Counted from the stretch's first letter, positions 1-6,780 are shown. The stretch: 9,834 nucleotides of DNA from an uncultured Ruminococcus sp. (GCA_902783235.1 CACZQG010000173.1:1-9834), one strand, 5' to 3'. The notes: generated from the letters alone by a model not told the origin. Program-made: numbers and translations.

Positions 1-200
1 ATACTGTAAAAATGCACAAAACAAATGTGAAAGGTAGGTTTTTGTACGTAAAGCTTTAAATCGATAAAATATAAATAATAACAAAACTCGACTTCAAAGG
101 ACAGTTTTTTATGACCTCAAATGGAATGTATTAACGGAATATTTATTACAGTTGTACAAAATGAACAAAAAAACTACATGGTGATTAGTTATATAAAGGG
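1..200. other. Gene-free upstream region
   Basis: This is AT-rich sequence with no open reading frame of useful length on either strand and no recognisable RNA gene. It is the distal part of the gap before the hydrogenase operon. TTGTAC at 42-47 and TAAAAT at 65-70, 17 bp apart, could be a second, distal promoter, but this is weak next to the signal at 201-229. No end of an upstream gene is visible. Confidence 0.6.
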
Positions 201-229
201 TTGATTTTTTTTAGGAAATATGCTAAAAT
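201..229 (+). promoter_or_regulatory. Sigma-A promoter of the hydCBA operon
   Basis: TTGATT (201-206) and TAAAAT (224-229) are separated by exactly 17 bp. The dinucleotide TG at 221-222 makes this an extended -10 (TGC-TAAAAT). Transcription should start near 236, giving a leader of about 78 nt before hydC. It is the best promoter match upstream of the operon, and there are no promoter-sized gaps between the three hydrogenase genes. Confidence 0.75.
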
Positions 230-243
230 AATATTTATGGATA

Positions 244-261
244 ATGTTATTATTTTAACAA
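244..261 (+). promoter_or_regulatory. Putative Rex operator (redox repressor site)
   Basis: The 18-bp sequence ATGTTAT-TATT-TTAACAA matches the Rex consensus TTGTTAA-N4-TTAACAA at 12 of 14 defined positions, and the right half-site is exact. It lies about 8 to 25 nt after the predicted transcription start, where a bound repressor would block initiation or early elongation. Rex senses the NADH/NAD+ ratio and is known to control hydrogenase and fermentation genes in clostridia. The location before an NADH-dependent hydrogenase therefore fits, although binding is inferred from sequence only. Confidence 0.65.
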
Positions 262-265
262 GGCT

Positions 266-286
266 TGCGGTGCTTTTATAGCCGCA
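266..286 (+). promoter_or_regulatory. Leader hairpin before hydC
   Basis: TGCGG (266-270) and CCGCA (282-286) are perfect complements around an 11-nt AU-rich loop, in the 5' leader between the putative Rex site and the AGGAGG ribosome binding site (301-306). The ribosome binding site stays outside the stem, so it is more likely to affect mRNA stability than to block translation. There is no U-tract after it, so it is not a terminator. Confidence 0.4.
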
Positions 287-313
287 TACACAAATATTCA
301 AGGAGGTCCACTA

Positions 314-811
314 ATGAGTAAAATTACTAACACAGTTCCTTTTAAAGGTACTGCCGAACAGGAAGCCCAGCTGCTCAAGGTCATCGCTGAAAAAAAAGGT
401 GACAAGGGTGCATTGATGCCTGTTCTCCAAAAGGCTCAGGAGATTTACGGTTATCTTCCCATCGAAGTGCAGACTATCATTTCCAACGAAATGAACATAC
501 CGCTTGAAAAGGTATACGGAGTTGTTACCTTCTATGCTCAGTTTTCTCTTTTCCCCAAGGGCGAATATCAGATCTCTGTCTGTCTTGGTACTGCCTGCTA
601 CGTTAAGGGTTCGGGCGATATTTACGAAAAGCTTCAGGAAAAGCTCGGTATCGGTGACGGCGAATGCACACCTGACGGCAAGTTTTCACTGGAAGCCTGC
701 CGCTGCATAGGCGCTTGCGGTCTTGCTCCCGTACTTACTGTAAACGGTGAGGTTTACGGTCGTCTTACAGTTGACGATGTTGACGGCATCCTGGAAAAAT
801 ATGCTGGCTAA
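314..811 (+). CDS. hydC: Electron-bifurcating [FeFe]-hydrogenase subunit HydC (NuoE-like)
   Basis: This is the small thioredoxin-fold [2Fe-2S] subunit of the trimeric NADH/ferredoxin-dependent hydrogenase, homologous to complex I NuoE. It has 165 residues, the usual size. A helical N-terminal part (about 15-80, with the family-like YGVVTFYAQF stretch at 68-77) precedes the cluster domain. The four cluster cysteines are C90 and C95 (SVCLGTAC) and C131 and C135 (CIGAC), the NuoE pattern C-x4-C...C-x3-C, followed by GLAPVLTVNG. The start is fixed by AGGAGG at 301-306, 7 nt before the ATG. It is the first gene of the operon, and hydB follows after 28 nt with its own AGGAGG. In the complex it sits on HydB and carries a cluster near the FMN. 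Function is confident from the motif and the operon. A NuoE-like subunit of another NADH-dependent enzyme is excluded by the downstream hydA. Confidence 0.93.
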   Translation: MSKITNTVPFKGTAEQEAQLLKVIAEKKGDKGALMPVLQKAQEIYGYLPIEVQTIISNEMNIPLEKVYGVVTFYAQFSLFPKGEYQISVCLGTACYVKGSGDIYEKLQEKLGIGDGECTPDGKFSLEACRCIGACGLAPVLTVNGEVYGRLTVDDVDGILEKYAG

Positions 812-839
812 TAAATACAGACCATTAGGAGGTTAATAT

Positions 840-2738
840 ATGAAAACTCTTGACGAACTCAAGGTCATCAGAGAGAAGATGCAAAAGGAGGTCAACCTCA
901 GAACTCATGACGAAGCATCTTCAAAATACGAAAAGCACGTTCTCGTTTGCGGCGGTACAGGATGTACTTCCTCAAATTCGGCTAAGATCATAGAAAAACT
1001 TGAACAGGAATTTGAACAAAAGAATCTCAAGGACAAGGTACAGATCGTAAAAACAGGATGCTTTGGTCTTTGTGAGCGTGGACCTATCATGATCGTTTAC
1101 CCTGAGGGCTCATTCTATTCCCGAGTAAACATAGATGAGATCCCCCGTATAGTTGACGAGCATCTTATCGGCGGTAATCCTGTAAAGGAATTCCTTTATG
1201 AAGAAACTGTTGACGGCGATAATATCAAGTCACTTGACGATACATCCTTCTATAAGAAGCAGCACAGAGTTGCTCTCAGAAACTGCGGTGTTATCAACCC
1301 TGAATGTATAGATGAATACATAGGCAGAGGCGGTTATGAGGCACTGGGCAAGGTGCTTACAACAATGTCCCAGGACGATGTTATCCAGACTATTCTGGAC
1401 AGTGGTCTCCGTGGCAGAGGCGGCGGCGGATTCCCCACAGGTATGAAGTGGAAGCTGGCTAAGAATATCGTTCCCGATGCAGATATGAAATATGTCTGTT
1501 GTAATGCCGATGAGGGTGACCCGGGTGCATTTATGGATCGTTCTGTACTTGAGGGCGACCCCCACGTTGTACTGGAGGCTATGTCTATTGCAGGTTACGC
1601 TATCGGCGCTAAGCAGGGTTATATCTACGTTCGTGCAGAATATCCTATTGCTGTTGAAAGACTTAATATCGCTATCAAGCAAGCTCGTGAAGCAGGTATG
1701 CTGGGACAGAATATCTTCGGCACAGACTTCAGCTTTGATATAGACCTCCGTCTGGGCGCAGGTGCATTCGTTTGCGGTGAGGAAACAGCTCTTATGACTT
1801 CAATTGAGGGCAATCGTGGTGAACCTCGTCCCCGTCCTCCTTTCCCTGCTGAAAAGGGTCTTTTCCAGAAGCCTACTATCCTCAATAACGTTGAAACATA
1901 TGCAAATATTCCTCAGATCATTCTCAACGGTGCTGAGTGGTTTGCTTCAATGGGTACAGAAAAGTCCAAGGGTACAAAGGTATTTGCTCTGGGCGGTAAG
2001 ATCAACAATACAGGTCTTGTTGAAGTACCTATGGGTACTACTCTCCGTGAAGTTATCGAGGAGATCGGCGGCGGCATTCCTAATGGCAAAAAGTTCAAGG
2101 CTGCACAGACCGGCGGTCCTTCAGGCGGTTGTATTCCTGCTGAGCATATGGACATCAAGATCGACTATGATAACCTTATCAGCATCGGTTCAATGATGGG
2201 CTCAGGCGGACTTATCGTAATGGACGAAGACAACTGTATGGTTGATATCGCTAAGTTCTTCCTTGAATTTACAGTTGATGAATCCTGCGGTAAATGTACT
2301 CCATGCCGTATCGGTACAAAGAGAATGTATGAGATGCTGGATAAGATCACAAAGGGTAAGGGAACTCTTGAAGATATAGACAAGCTGGAAGAGCTTTGCT
2401 ACTACATTAAGGCAAATTCACTTTGCGGTCTTGGTCAGACAGCTCCTAACCCTGTTCTCTCCACACTTAAATATTTCAGACACGAATACGAAGCTCACGT
2501 TGTTGACAAGAAGTGTCCTGCCGGCGTTTGTAAGGATCTTCTTTCCTTCTCAATTGACAAGGAAAAATGTATCGGCTGCGGTATGTGTGCTCGTCAGTGT
2601 CCTGCAAATGCTATCAGCAAGACAGACTACACAGCAGAAGGACACAAGCTGCCTTCATTGGCTATCGACACAGAAAAGTGCGTTAAGTGCGGTGCTTGTA
2701 TGGCACAGTGTAAGTTCAAGGCTATAAGCAAACAGTAA
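840..2738 (+). CDS. hydB: Electron-bifurcating [FeFe]-hydrogenase subunit HydB (NuoF-like, FMN and NADH binding)
   Basis: HydB has 632 residues, full family length. Domains in order: an N-terminal thioredoxin-like [2Fe-2S] domain (about 30-115; C37, C42, C74, C78); the NuoF-like core with the glycine-rich NADH/FMN motif GLRGRGGGGFPTG (189-201), CNADEGDPGAF (221-231) and GAGAFVCGEETAL (306-318); an SLBB-like segment (about 375-465); a [4Fe-4S] site with ESCGKCTPCR (C483, C486, C489) and C529; and a C-terminal two-cluster ferredoxin domain (C577, C580, C583, C587 and C614, C617, C620, C624). This is the flavin subunit that takes electrons from NADH and is thought to be the bifurcation site. C559 and C564 (CPAGVC), with nearby H548, H553 and C466, are candidates for the structural zinc site described in HydABC complexes; that is inference. 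The ribosome binding site AGGAGG lies just upstream, and hydA follows after 17 nt. Confidence 0.94.
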   Translation: MKTLDELKVIREKMQKEVNLRTHDEASSKYEKHVLVCGGTGCTSSNSAKIIEKLEQEFEQKNLKDKVQIVKTGCFGLCERGPIMIVYPEGSFYSRVNIDEIPRIVDEHLIGGNPVKEFLYEETVDGDNIKSLDDTSFYKKQHRVALRNCGVINPECIDEYIGRGGYEALGKVLTTMSQDDVIQTILDSGLRGRGGGGFPTGMKWKLAKNIVPDADMKYVCCNADEGDPGAFMDRSVLEGDPHVVLEAMSIAGYAIGAKQGYIYVRAEYPIAVERLNIAIKQAREAGMLGQNIFGTDFSFDIDLRLGAGAFVCGEETALMTSIEGNRGEPRPRPPFPAEKGLFQKPTILNNVETYANIPQIILNGAEWFASMGTEKSKGTKVFALGGKINNTGLVEVPMGTTLREVIEEIGGGIPNGKKFKAAQTGGPSGGCIPAEHMDIKIDYDNLISIGSMMGSGGLIVMDEDNCMVDIAKFFLEFTVDESCGKCTPCRIGTKRMYEMLDKITKGKGTLEDIDKLEELCYYIKANSLCGLGQTAPNPVLSTLKYFRHEYEAHVVDKKCPAGVCKDLLSFSIDKEKCIGCGMCARQCPANAISKTDYTAEGHKLPSLAIDTEKCVKCGACMAQCKFKAISKQ

Positions 2739-2755
2739 TCGGAGGGGTACAGAAT

Positions 2756-4510
2756 ATGGAAAATATCAATGTTAAAATAAACGGTATGGAAATATCCGTA
2801 CCTAAGGGCACTACTGTTCTGGAAGCTGCCCGTATGGCAAATATCGACATTCCTACACTTTGCTACCTCAAAGACATAAACGAGATCGGTGCCTGCCGTA
2901 TCTGTGTTGTTGAGGTGAATGAGGGCAGAGGATTCAGGATCGTTGCTTCATGTGTTTACCCATGCAGCGATGGTATGGAGGTACTCACAAACTCTCCCAA
3001 GGTGCTGGAGTCCAGAAAAAAGACATTACAGCTCATTCTTTCCAATCATGACAGAAAGTGTCTCTCATGCGTAAGAAGCGGTCACTGTGAGCTCCAGAAG
3101 CTTTGTAAGGATCTTGGCGTTGAGGACGAGGGTCTGTATGACGGTGTTAAGAATGAGTATGAGATAGACGATACAGCTGCTCATATGTATCGTGATAACA
3201 ATAAGTGTATCCTTTGCAGAAGATGTACTGCTGTCTGCGAAAAGGTACAGGGTATTGGTGTTATCGGTACTAACGAAAGAGGCTTTAAGACTGTTATCCA
3301 GAGCGCATTTGATATGGGTCTGGGTGAGACCAGCTGTGTATCCTGTGGTCAGTGTATCGCAGTATGTCCTGTTGGCGCTATATCTGAAAAGGATAATACA
3401 AGTGAGGTATTCGCAGCTATAGCAGATCCTGAAAAGCACGTTGTTGTTCAGGCAGCACCTGCTGTCAGAGCAGCACTGGGTGAAGCATTCGGTCTTCCTA
3501 TCGGCACAGATGTTGAAGGTAAGATGGCAGCAGCTATGAGAAGACTTGGCTTTGACAAGGTATTCGATACCAACTTCTCTGCTGATCTTACTATTATGGA
3601 AGAGGCTAATGAGTTTATTGAAAGAGTTAAGAATGGCGGCAAGCTTCCTCTTATCACATCATGTTCACCAGGATGGGTCAAGTACTGTGAGCATTACTTC
3701 CCTGATATGACAGAGAATCTGTCATCCTGTAAATCTCCTCAGCAGATGTTTGGTGCTATCACTAAGTCTTACTATGCTGAAAAGGCAGGCATCGACCCCA
3801 AGAATATCGTATCAGTAAGTATCATGCCCTGTACAGCTAAGAAGTTTGAGATAGGCAGAGACGATCAGGAGGGTGCAGGTGAAGGTCTGAGAGACGTTGA
3901 TATTGCACTTACAACAAGAGAGCTTGCAAGAATGATCGAGCGTGCCGGAATCAAGTTCACAGAGCTTCCCGATGAAAAGTTCGACGATCCCCTGGGCGTA
4001 TCTACCGGTGCCGGCGTTATCTTCGGTGCTACCGGCGGTGTTATGGAAGCAGCATTGAGAACCGCTGTTGAGACACTTACAGGTGAAGAACTCAAGGAGC
4101 TTAACTTCACAGATGTTCGTGGTACACAGGGTATTAAGGAAGCTGAGTACAAGGTTGGCGATCTGAATGTTAAGGTTGCTGTTGCCAGCGGTCTTGGTAA
4201 TGCAAGAGAGCTTCTTACTAAGGTTCAGAATGGTGAGGCAGATTATCAGTTTATTGAGATCATGGGTTGTCCCGGCGGCTGTGTAAACGGCGGCGGTCAG
4301 CCTCAGCAGCCTGCAAGCGTCCGCAACTTCACAGATATCAGAGCACTCCGTGCAAAGGTACTCTATGATCTGGACGAAAGCAGACCTATAAGAAAATCTC
4401 ACGAGAATCCCGTTATCAAGAAACTCTACGCAGAGTATCTTGAAAAACCCGGCAGCCATAAGGCTCACCAGCTTCTCCATACTTCTTATGTAAAGAGAAC
4501 TATCAATTGA
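2756..4510 (+). CDS. hydA: Electron-bifurcating [FeFe]-hydrogenase catalytic subunit HydA
   Basis: This is the catalytic subunit that makes or oxidises H2 at the H-cluster, in the overall reaction NADH + 2 reduced ferredoxin + 3 H+ giving NAD+ + 2 oxidised ferredoxin + 2 H2. Its 584 residues hold, in order: a plant-type [2Fe-2S] domain (C36, C47, C50, C66); the His-ligated [4Fe-4S] site H98-x3-C102-x2-C105-x5-C111; a two-cluster ferredoxin domain (C151, C154, C157, C161; C194, C197, C200, C204); the H-cluster domain with L1 TSCSPGW (301-307), L2 IMPCTAKKFE (357-366, C359) and L3 EIMGCPGGCVNGGG (501-514, C505, C509); and the small-subunit-like tail (about 530-580). L1 has Ser where the prototype enzyme has a second Cys. 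The N-terminal modules and the hydCB neighbours place it in the trimeric group rather than the monomeric or sensory types. GGAGGGG precedes the ATG, and it is the last gene before a strong terminator. Confidence 0.95.
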   Translation: MENINVKINGMEISVPKGTTVLEAARMANIDIPTLCYLKDINEIGACRICVVEVNEGRGFRIVASCVYPCSDGMEVLTNSPKVLESRKKTLQLILSNHDRKCLSCVRSGHCELQKLCKDLGVEDEGLYDGVKNEYEIDDTAAHMYRDNNKCILCRRCTAVCEKVQGIGVIGTNERGFKTVIQSAFDMGLGETSCVSCGQCIAVCPVGAISEKDNTSEVFAAIADPEKHVVVQAAPAVRAALGEAFGLPIGTDVEGKMAAAMRRLGFDKVFDTNFSADLTIMEEANEFIERVKNGGKLPLITSCSPGWVKYCEHYFPDMTENLSSCKSPQQMFGAITKSYYAEKAGIDPKNIVSVSIMPCTAKKFEIGRDDQEGAGEGLRDVDIALTTRELARMIERAGIKFTELPDEKFDDPLGVSTGAGVIFGATGGVMEAALRTAVETLTGEELKELNFTDVRGTQGIKEAEYKVGDLNVKVAVASGLGNARELLTKVQNGEADYQFIEIMGCPGGCVNGGGQPQQPASVRNFTDIRALRAKVLYDLDESRPIRKSHENPVIKKLYAEYLEKPGSHKAHQLLHTSYVKRTIN

Positions 4511-4532
4511 TTTAGGTTTAACATTTCATATA

Positions 4533-4567
4533 AAAGCCGTCTGCGTTTGGCAGACGGCTTTATTTTT
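4533..4567 (+). terminator. Intrinsic terminator of the hydCBA operon
   Basis: A perfect 12-bp stem (4533-4544 with 4550-4561, AAAGCCGTCTGC and its complement) closes a 5-nt GTTTG loop and is followed by ATTTTT. It begins 22 nt after the hydA stop codon. Confidence 0.93.
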
Positions 4568-4790
4568 CACGCTCGCAGCCGGTTGTCCGTTTTATACTAA
4601 TATCTAAAAAAAATGAAAGGTCGCTTTTTGAAAAAAGCTCGGCAAAAACTTTTAATTTCGCTCATAGACTGATTGAGTCGGCAGTTATAGGCTCGAAGAG
4701 CTACTGAATGTTTAATTGATAAAGAGAATTTATTGCATTCTTTGTTTTATGTTTTCATAAATTATTTATATACATTTTTTTCATTGGGAC
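4568..4790. other. Gene-free interval between hydA and the nitroreductase gene
   Basis: There is no credible open reading frame on either strand. Visible structure is limited to a near-palindrome GCTTTTTGAAAAAAGC (4623-4638) and a short GCTC-GAA-GAGC hairpin near 4691. The 3' half is very AT-rich and leads into the promoter at 4791-4819. It may be a degraded repeat or plain spacer; nothing decides this from the sequence alone. Confidence 0.5.
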
Positions 4791-4819
4791 TTTCCATATT
4801 CACTAAAATGTGGTATAAT
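4791..4819 (+). promoter_or_regulatory. Promoter of the nitroreductase-MaoC operon
   Basis: A consensus TATAAT (4814-4819) is preceded by TGG, an extended -10. TTTCCA at 4791-4796, 17 bp upstream, is a weaker -35 (4 of 6). Transcription would start near 4826, leaving a leader of about 75 nt. Confidence 0.7.
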
Positions 4820-4899
4820 TGAATTGGAGAAAAGTGTTATGAGGATAAAAGTAAATTCGTAAGGTAATGAAGAATTAATAACAGAAAGGAAGAATTACT

Positions 4900-5427
4900 A
4901 TGAATGAGGTTTTAAAGGTAATGGAAGAAAGAAGGAGCTGCCGTGATTTCAAAGCTGATCTGCTCCCCGATGATGTACTGGATCAAATAATAAGAGCCGG
5001 TACTTATGCCGCTACAGGCAGAAATATGCAGGCACCTATTATTATTTCTGTAACTGATAAGAAGCTCCGTGATGAGATATCCGAGGAGAATCGTAAGATA
5101 GGCGGCTGGCAGGAGGGCTTTGACCCATTTTATGGAGCACCTCAGATGCTTATTGTTTTAGCAGACAAGAGCGTGTCCACATATGTATATGACGGCTCAT
5201 TGGTTATTGGAAATATAATGAATGCTGCTCATGCTCTTGGTGTAGCAAGCTGCTGGATCCATCGTGCAAAAGAAGAGTTTGAGTCCGACTTTGGAAAGAG
5301 TATTCTCAAAAAGCTCGGTATAGAAGGGAAGTACGAAGGCATTGGTCATGTGGCTCTCGGCTATGCAAACAAGCCTTTGGGTGCTGCACATCCCAGAAAA
5401 GAAAACTATGTTTACTATATAAAGTAG
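4900..5427 (+). CDS. Nitroreductase family protein (FMN-dependent oxidoreductase)
   Basis: This is a small single-domain flavoprotein of 175 residues, at the short end of the family. Family marks are the N-terminal phosphate-binding RRSCRDF (11-17), the ATGRNMQAP turn (38-46) in the place of the usual S-x-x-N-x-Q-P motif, the central helix around 96-122 (DGSLVIGNIMNAAHALGV) and the C-terminal GHVALGY (about 151-157) that closes the FMN site. Members form homodimers and pass electrons from NAD(P)H to nitro compounds, quinones or enoate-type substrates; the substrate here cannot be told. There is no signal peptide, so it is cytoplasmic. The start ATG lies 9 nt after AAAGGA (4885-4890). The MaoC-like gene begins 8 nt after the stop, so the two are almost surely one operon under the 4791-4819 promoter. 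Confidence 0.85.
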   Translation: MNEVLKVMEERRSCRDFKADLLPDDVLDQIIRAGTYAATGRNMQAPIIISVTDKKLRDEISEENRKIGGWQEGFDPFYGAPQMLIVLADKSVSTYVYDGSLVIGNIMNAAHALGVASCWIHRAKEEFESDFGKSILKKLGIEGKYEGIGHVALGYANKPLGAAHPRKENYVYYIK

Positions 5428-5435
5428 GTGATCCT

Positions 5436-5861
5436 ATGTATTTTGAACAGCTTGTGCCGGGAAAAACAATAGGCTTCGGCCCCATTAAGATCGAAAAAGA
5501 CAGTATGATGGAGTTTGCAAAAAAGTATGCCAATGTTCCGATACACACTGATGAGGAATACGCAAAAACTACTCATTTCGGAGATATTATTGCTCCGGGG
5601 ATGCTAACTTTTCTGGAGGTGTGGGCTGAATACTTAAAAAAAGATTTTTTTGGGGAGCAATTGATCGCAGGACAATCCACAAAAGTTGAATGGTTAAAGC
5701 CTGTTTTTGCGGGAGACATTATCTATGGTGAAGCCAAAATAACTGAGTTATATGACAGAAACCCTAAAAATGGTCTGGCAGTCCTGAAAATTATAGCTTA
5801 TGATAAAGATTATGAGGATGTTTTAAAGGCTGTTATCCATGCTGTTGTTAAAAAATCATAA
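5436..5861 (+). CDS. MaoC-like hotdog-fold protein with altered active site
   Basis: It has 141 residues, the size of a single-hotdog MaoC/(R)-specific enoyl-CoA hydratase. The hydratase-2 region reads YANVPIHTDEEYAKTTHFGD (31-50) followed by IIAPGM (51-56). It matches the family pattern Y-D-x-x-P-x-H...A-x-x-x-x-F-G-x-x-I-A-x-G-M, and H37 is in place. The catalytic Asp five residues before this His is Ala (A32), so ordinary hydratase chemistry is doubtful unless N33 or another residue substitutes. A later segment, KVEWLKPVFAGDII (83-96), is the usual second half of the fold. It may be a thioesterase-like, acyl-CoA-binding or altered dehydratase protein. AGGTGA just upstream of the ATG and the 8-nt gap put it in an operon with the nitroreductase gene, which suggests a shared pathway acting on an unsaturated acyl or enoate substrate; that link is inference. 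Confidence 0.8.
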   Translation: MYFEQLVPGKTIGFGPIKIEKDSMMEFAKKYANVPIHTDEEYAKTTHFGDIIAPGMLTFLEVWAEYLKKDFFGEQLIAGQSTKVEWLKPVFAGDIIYGEAKITELYDRNPKNGLAVLKIIAYDKDYEDVLKAVIHAVVKKS

Positions 5862-5867
5862 TTTTGT

Positions 5868-5887
5868 AATATTTTAGAATATTTTTT
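5868..5887 (+). terminator. Weak AT-only terminator candidate after the MaoC gene
   Basis: AATATT (5868-5873) and AATATT (5878-5883) form a 6-bp A-T stem with a TTAG loop, followed by TTTT. It lies directly behind the stop codon, but the stem has no G-C pairs and would be unstable, so read-through is possible. Confidence 0.3.
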
Positions 5888-5900
5888 CATCAAAACTATT

Positions 5901-5925
5901 TAATTTAATAAACTCGTGCCGATAT
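5901..5925 (+). promoter_or_regulatory. Sigma-D/sigma-28-like promoter before the 6007 gene
   Basis: CCGATAT at 5919-5925 (in context GCCGATAT) is an exact match to the -10 of the SigD/FliA consensus (TAAA-N14-16-CCGATAT). TAAT at 5901-5904, 14 bp upstream, matches 3 of 4 positions of the -35. No convincing sigma-A promoter was found in this gap. Transcription would start near 5932, leaving a leader of about 75 nt. Confidence 0.5.
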
Positions 5926-5956
5926 ATATAGTATACACTATGCGCAAAAATAATGC

Positions 5957-5980
5957 CCGTGTAGCTTATTCAGAACACGG
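5957..5980 (+). promoter_or_regulatory. Leader hairpin before the 6007 gene
   Basis: CCGTGT (5957-5962) and ACACGG (5975-5980) pair perfectly around a 12-nt loop, ending 11 nt before the AAGGAGG ribosome binding site. There is no U-tract. A stabilising or regulatory role is possible but unproven. Confidence 0.35.
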
Positions 5981-6006
5981 AGAAATCAAAAAAGGAGGTT
6001 TGTATT

Positions 6007-6780
6007 ATGTTGAAAATGGGCAGCTACGGCATTGGTGGAAATCCATATAAAAGCAATGCCGCAGGCAAAAAGAAAAGCACGGAAGCTAAAGGAGCATCGG
6101 CGGCTAAGGCTGCTGAAACAGCCCAGTCAACCGAGGCGCAGAGCATTATTGACAAGATAGGCTCCAGCGAACCCAAGCTGTCGGCAAAGGCACAAAAATA
6201 TCTGGACGGACTGCGAAAGCAGTATGGAGATTATGATTTTATTGTTGCCAATGCCGATGACGATGTGAATGGTCTTGTAGGTCAGTCAACTAAAGAATTT
6301 GCGGTAGTGTTTTCAAGTGATGAGCTTGAAAAAATGGCTGACGACGAGAAATTTGCAGAGCAGCAGATGAAAAGCGTTGACAAGGCAGTAAAAATTTCCC
6401 GAATGCTTATGGGTGAAGATGGAAATGCTGATCTGGGAGATGGTGTTACTGTCAGCAGTGTTAGCATTACCTTTGACGACAAGGGTACAATGAAGATGTT
6501 TGCCGAGCTTGAAAAGTCCACTGCATCCATGCAGGAAAAGGCTGAGGAAGCAGCTAAGAAAAAGGCAGAGGATAAGAAAGCCGAAGCCTCGAAGGATGAA
6601 GCTGCTGAAAAGGCGGATAAAAAACAGGGCTTTGATAAGTCTAAGACAGTATCCTTGAAGCGTGCATCAGTCAGCGCCAACTCAATAGAGGAGCTGCTTG
6701 ATGAGATCGACAAGGTGGATTGGAGCAAAATTTCAGAAGAATCCTTCATCTTGGGCGACAACAACAGCTTTTATGCGTAA
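6007..6780 (+). CDS. Uncharacterised Cys-free, Lys/Ala/Glu-rich protein (DUF6033-like)
   Basis: This is a 257-residue protein of unknown function. It seems to belong to the clostridial family DUF6033, but that is from memory and unverified. Residues 1-25 are a short Gly/Tyr/Asn/Lys-rich head (GSYGIGGNPYKSN at 5-17) with no signal peptide or membrane segment. Residues 25-50 are an Ala/Thr/Ser-rich linker. Residues 58-170 look like a folded domain, with KYLDGLRKQYGDYDFIVANA (64-83), EFAVVFSSDELEKMADDE (97-114) and a strand-rich part around 145-158. Residues 172-208 are a highly charged Glu/Ala/Lys helix, probably coiled coil. The tail at 225-245 ends in SIEELLDEIDKVDWSKISEE. There is no cysteine. 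The start is set by AAGGAGG (5992-5998), 8 nt before the ATG. It is a single-gene unit with its own strong terminator and a sigma-D-like promoter, a feature it shares with the minus-strand gene at 8518-9423. Confidence 0.85.
   Translation: MLKMGSYGIGGNPYKSNAAGKKKSTEAKGASAAKAAETAQSTEAQSIIDKIGSSEPKLSAKAQKYLDGLRKQYGDYDFIVANADDDVNGLVGQSTKEFAVVFSSDELEKMADDEKFAEQQMKSVDKAVKISRMLMGEDGNADLGDGVTVSSVSITFDDKGTMKMFAELEKSTASMQEKAEEAAKKKAEDKKAEASKDEAAEKADKKQGFDKSKTVSLKRASVSANSIEELLDEIDKVDWSKISEESFILGDNNSFYA

Noticed and set aside
42..70. TTGTAC-17-TAAAAT as the main hyd promoter
   Set aside because: It is weaker than the extended -10 promoter at 201-229 and would leave a leader of over 230 nt; kept only as a possible minor promoter.
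153..169. TTGTACAAAATGAACAA as a second Rex site
   Set aside because: The half-sites are one base too close (17 rather than 18 nt) and the left half matches poorly.
1230..1682. 150-codon minus-strand frame inside hydB
   Set aside because: It is a shadow of hydB codon usage, with no ribosome binding site or family motif.
3812..4480. 222-codon frame on the minus strand inside hydA
   Set aside because: It is antisense to a fully supported hydA, is unusually cysteine-rich in a way that reflects the complementary codons, and has no family motif.
4839..4862. Seven-codon frame (MRIKVNS) in the nitroreductase leader
   Set aside because: Its ribosome-binding-like GGAGA lies at the predicted transcript 5' end, and the peptide has no attenuator-like codon run.
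6282..6764. 160-codon minus-strand frame inside the 6007 gene
   Set aside because: It is a Ser/Ala/Leu-rich antisense of a Lys/Glu/Ala coding region, which commonly stays open by composition alone.
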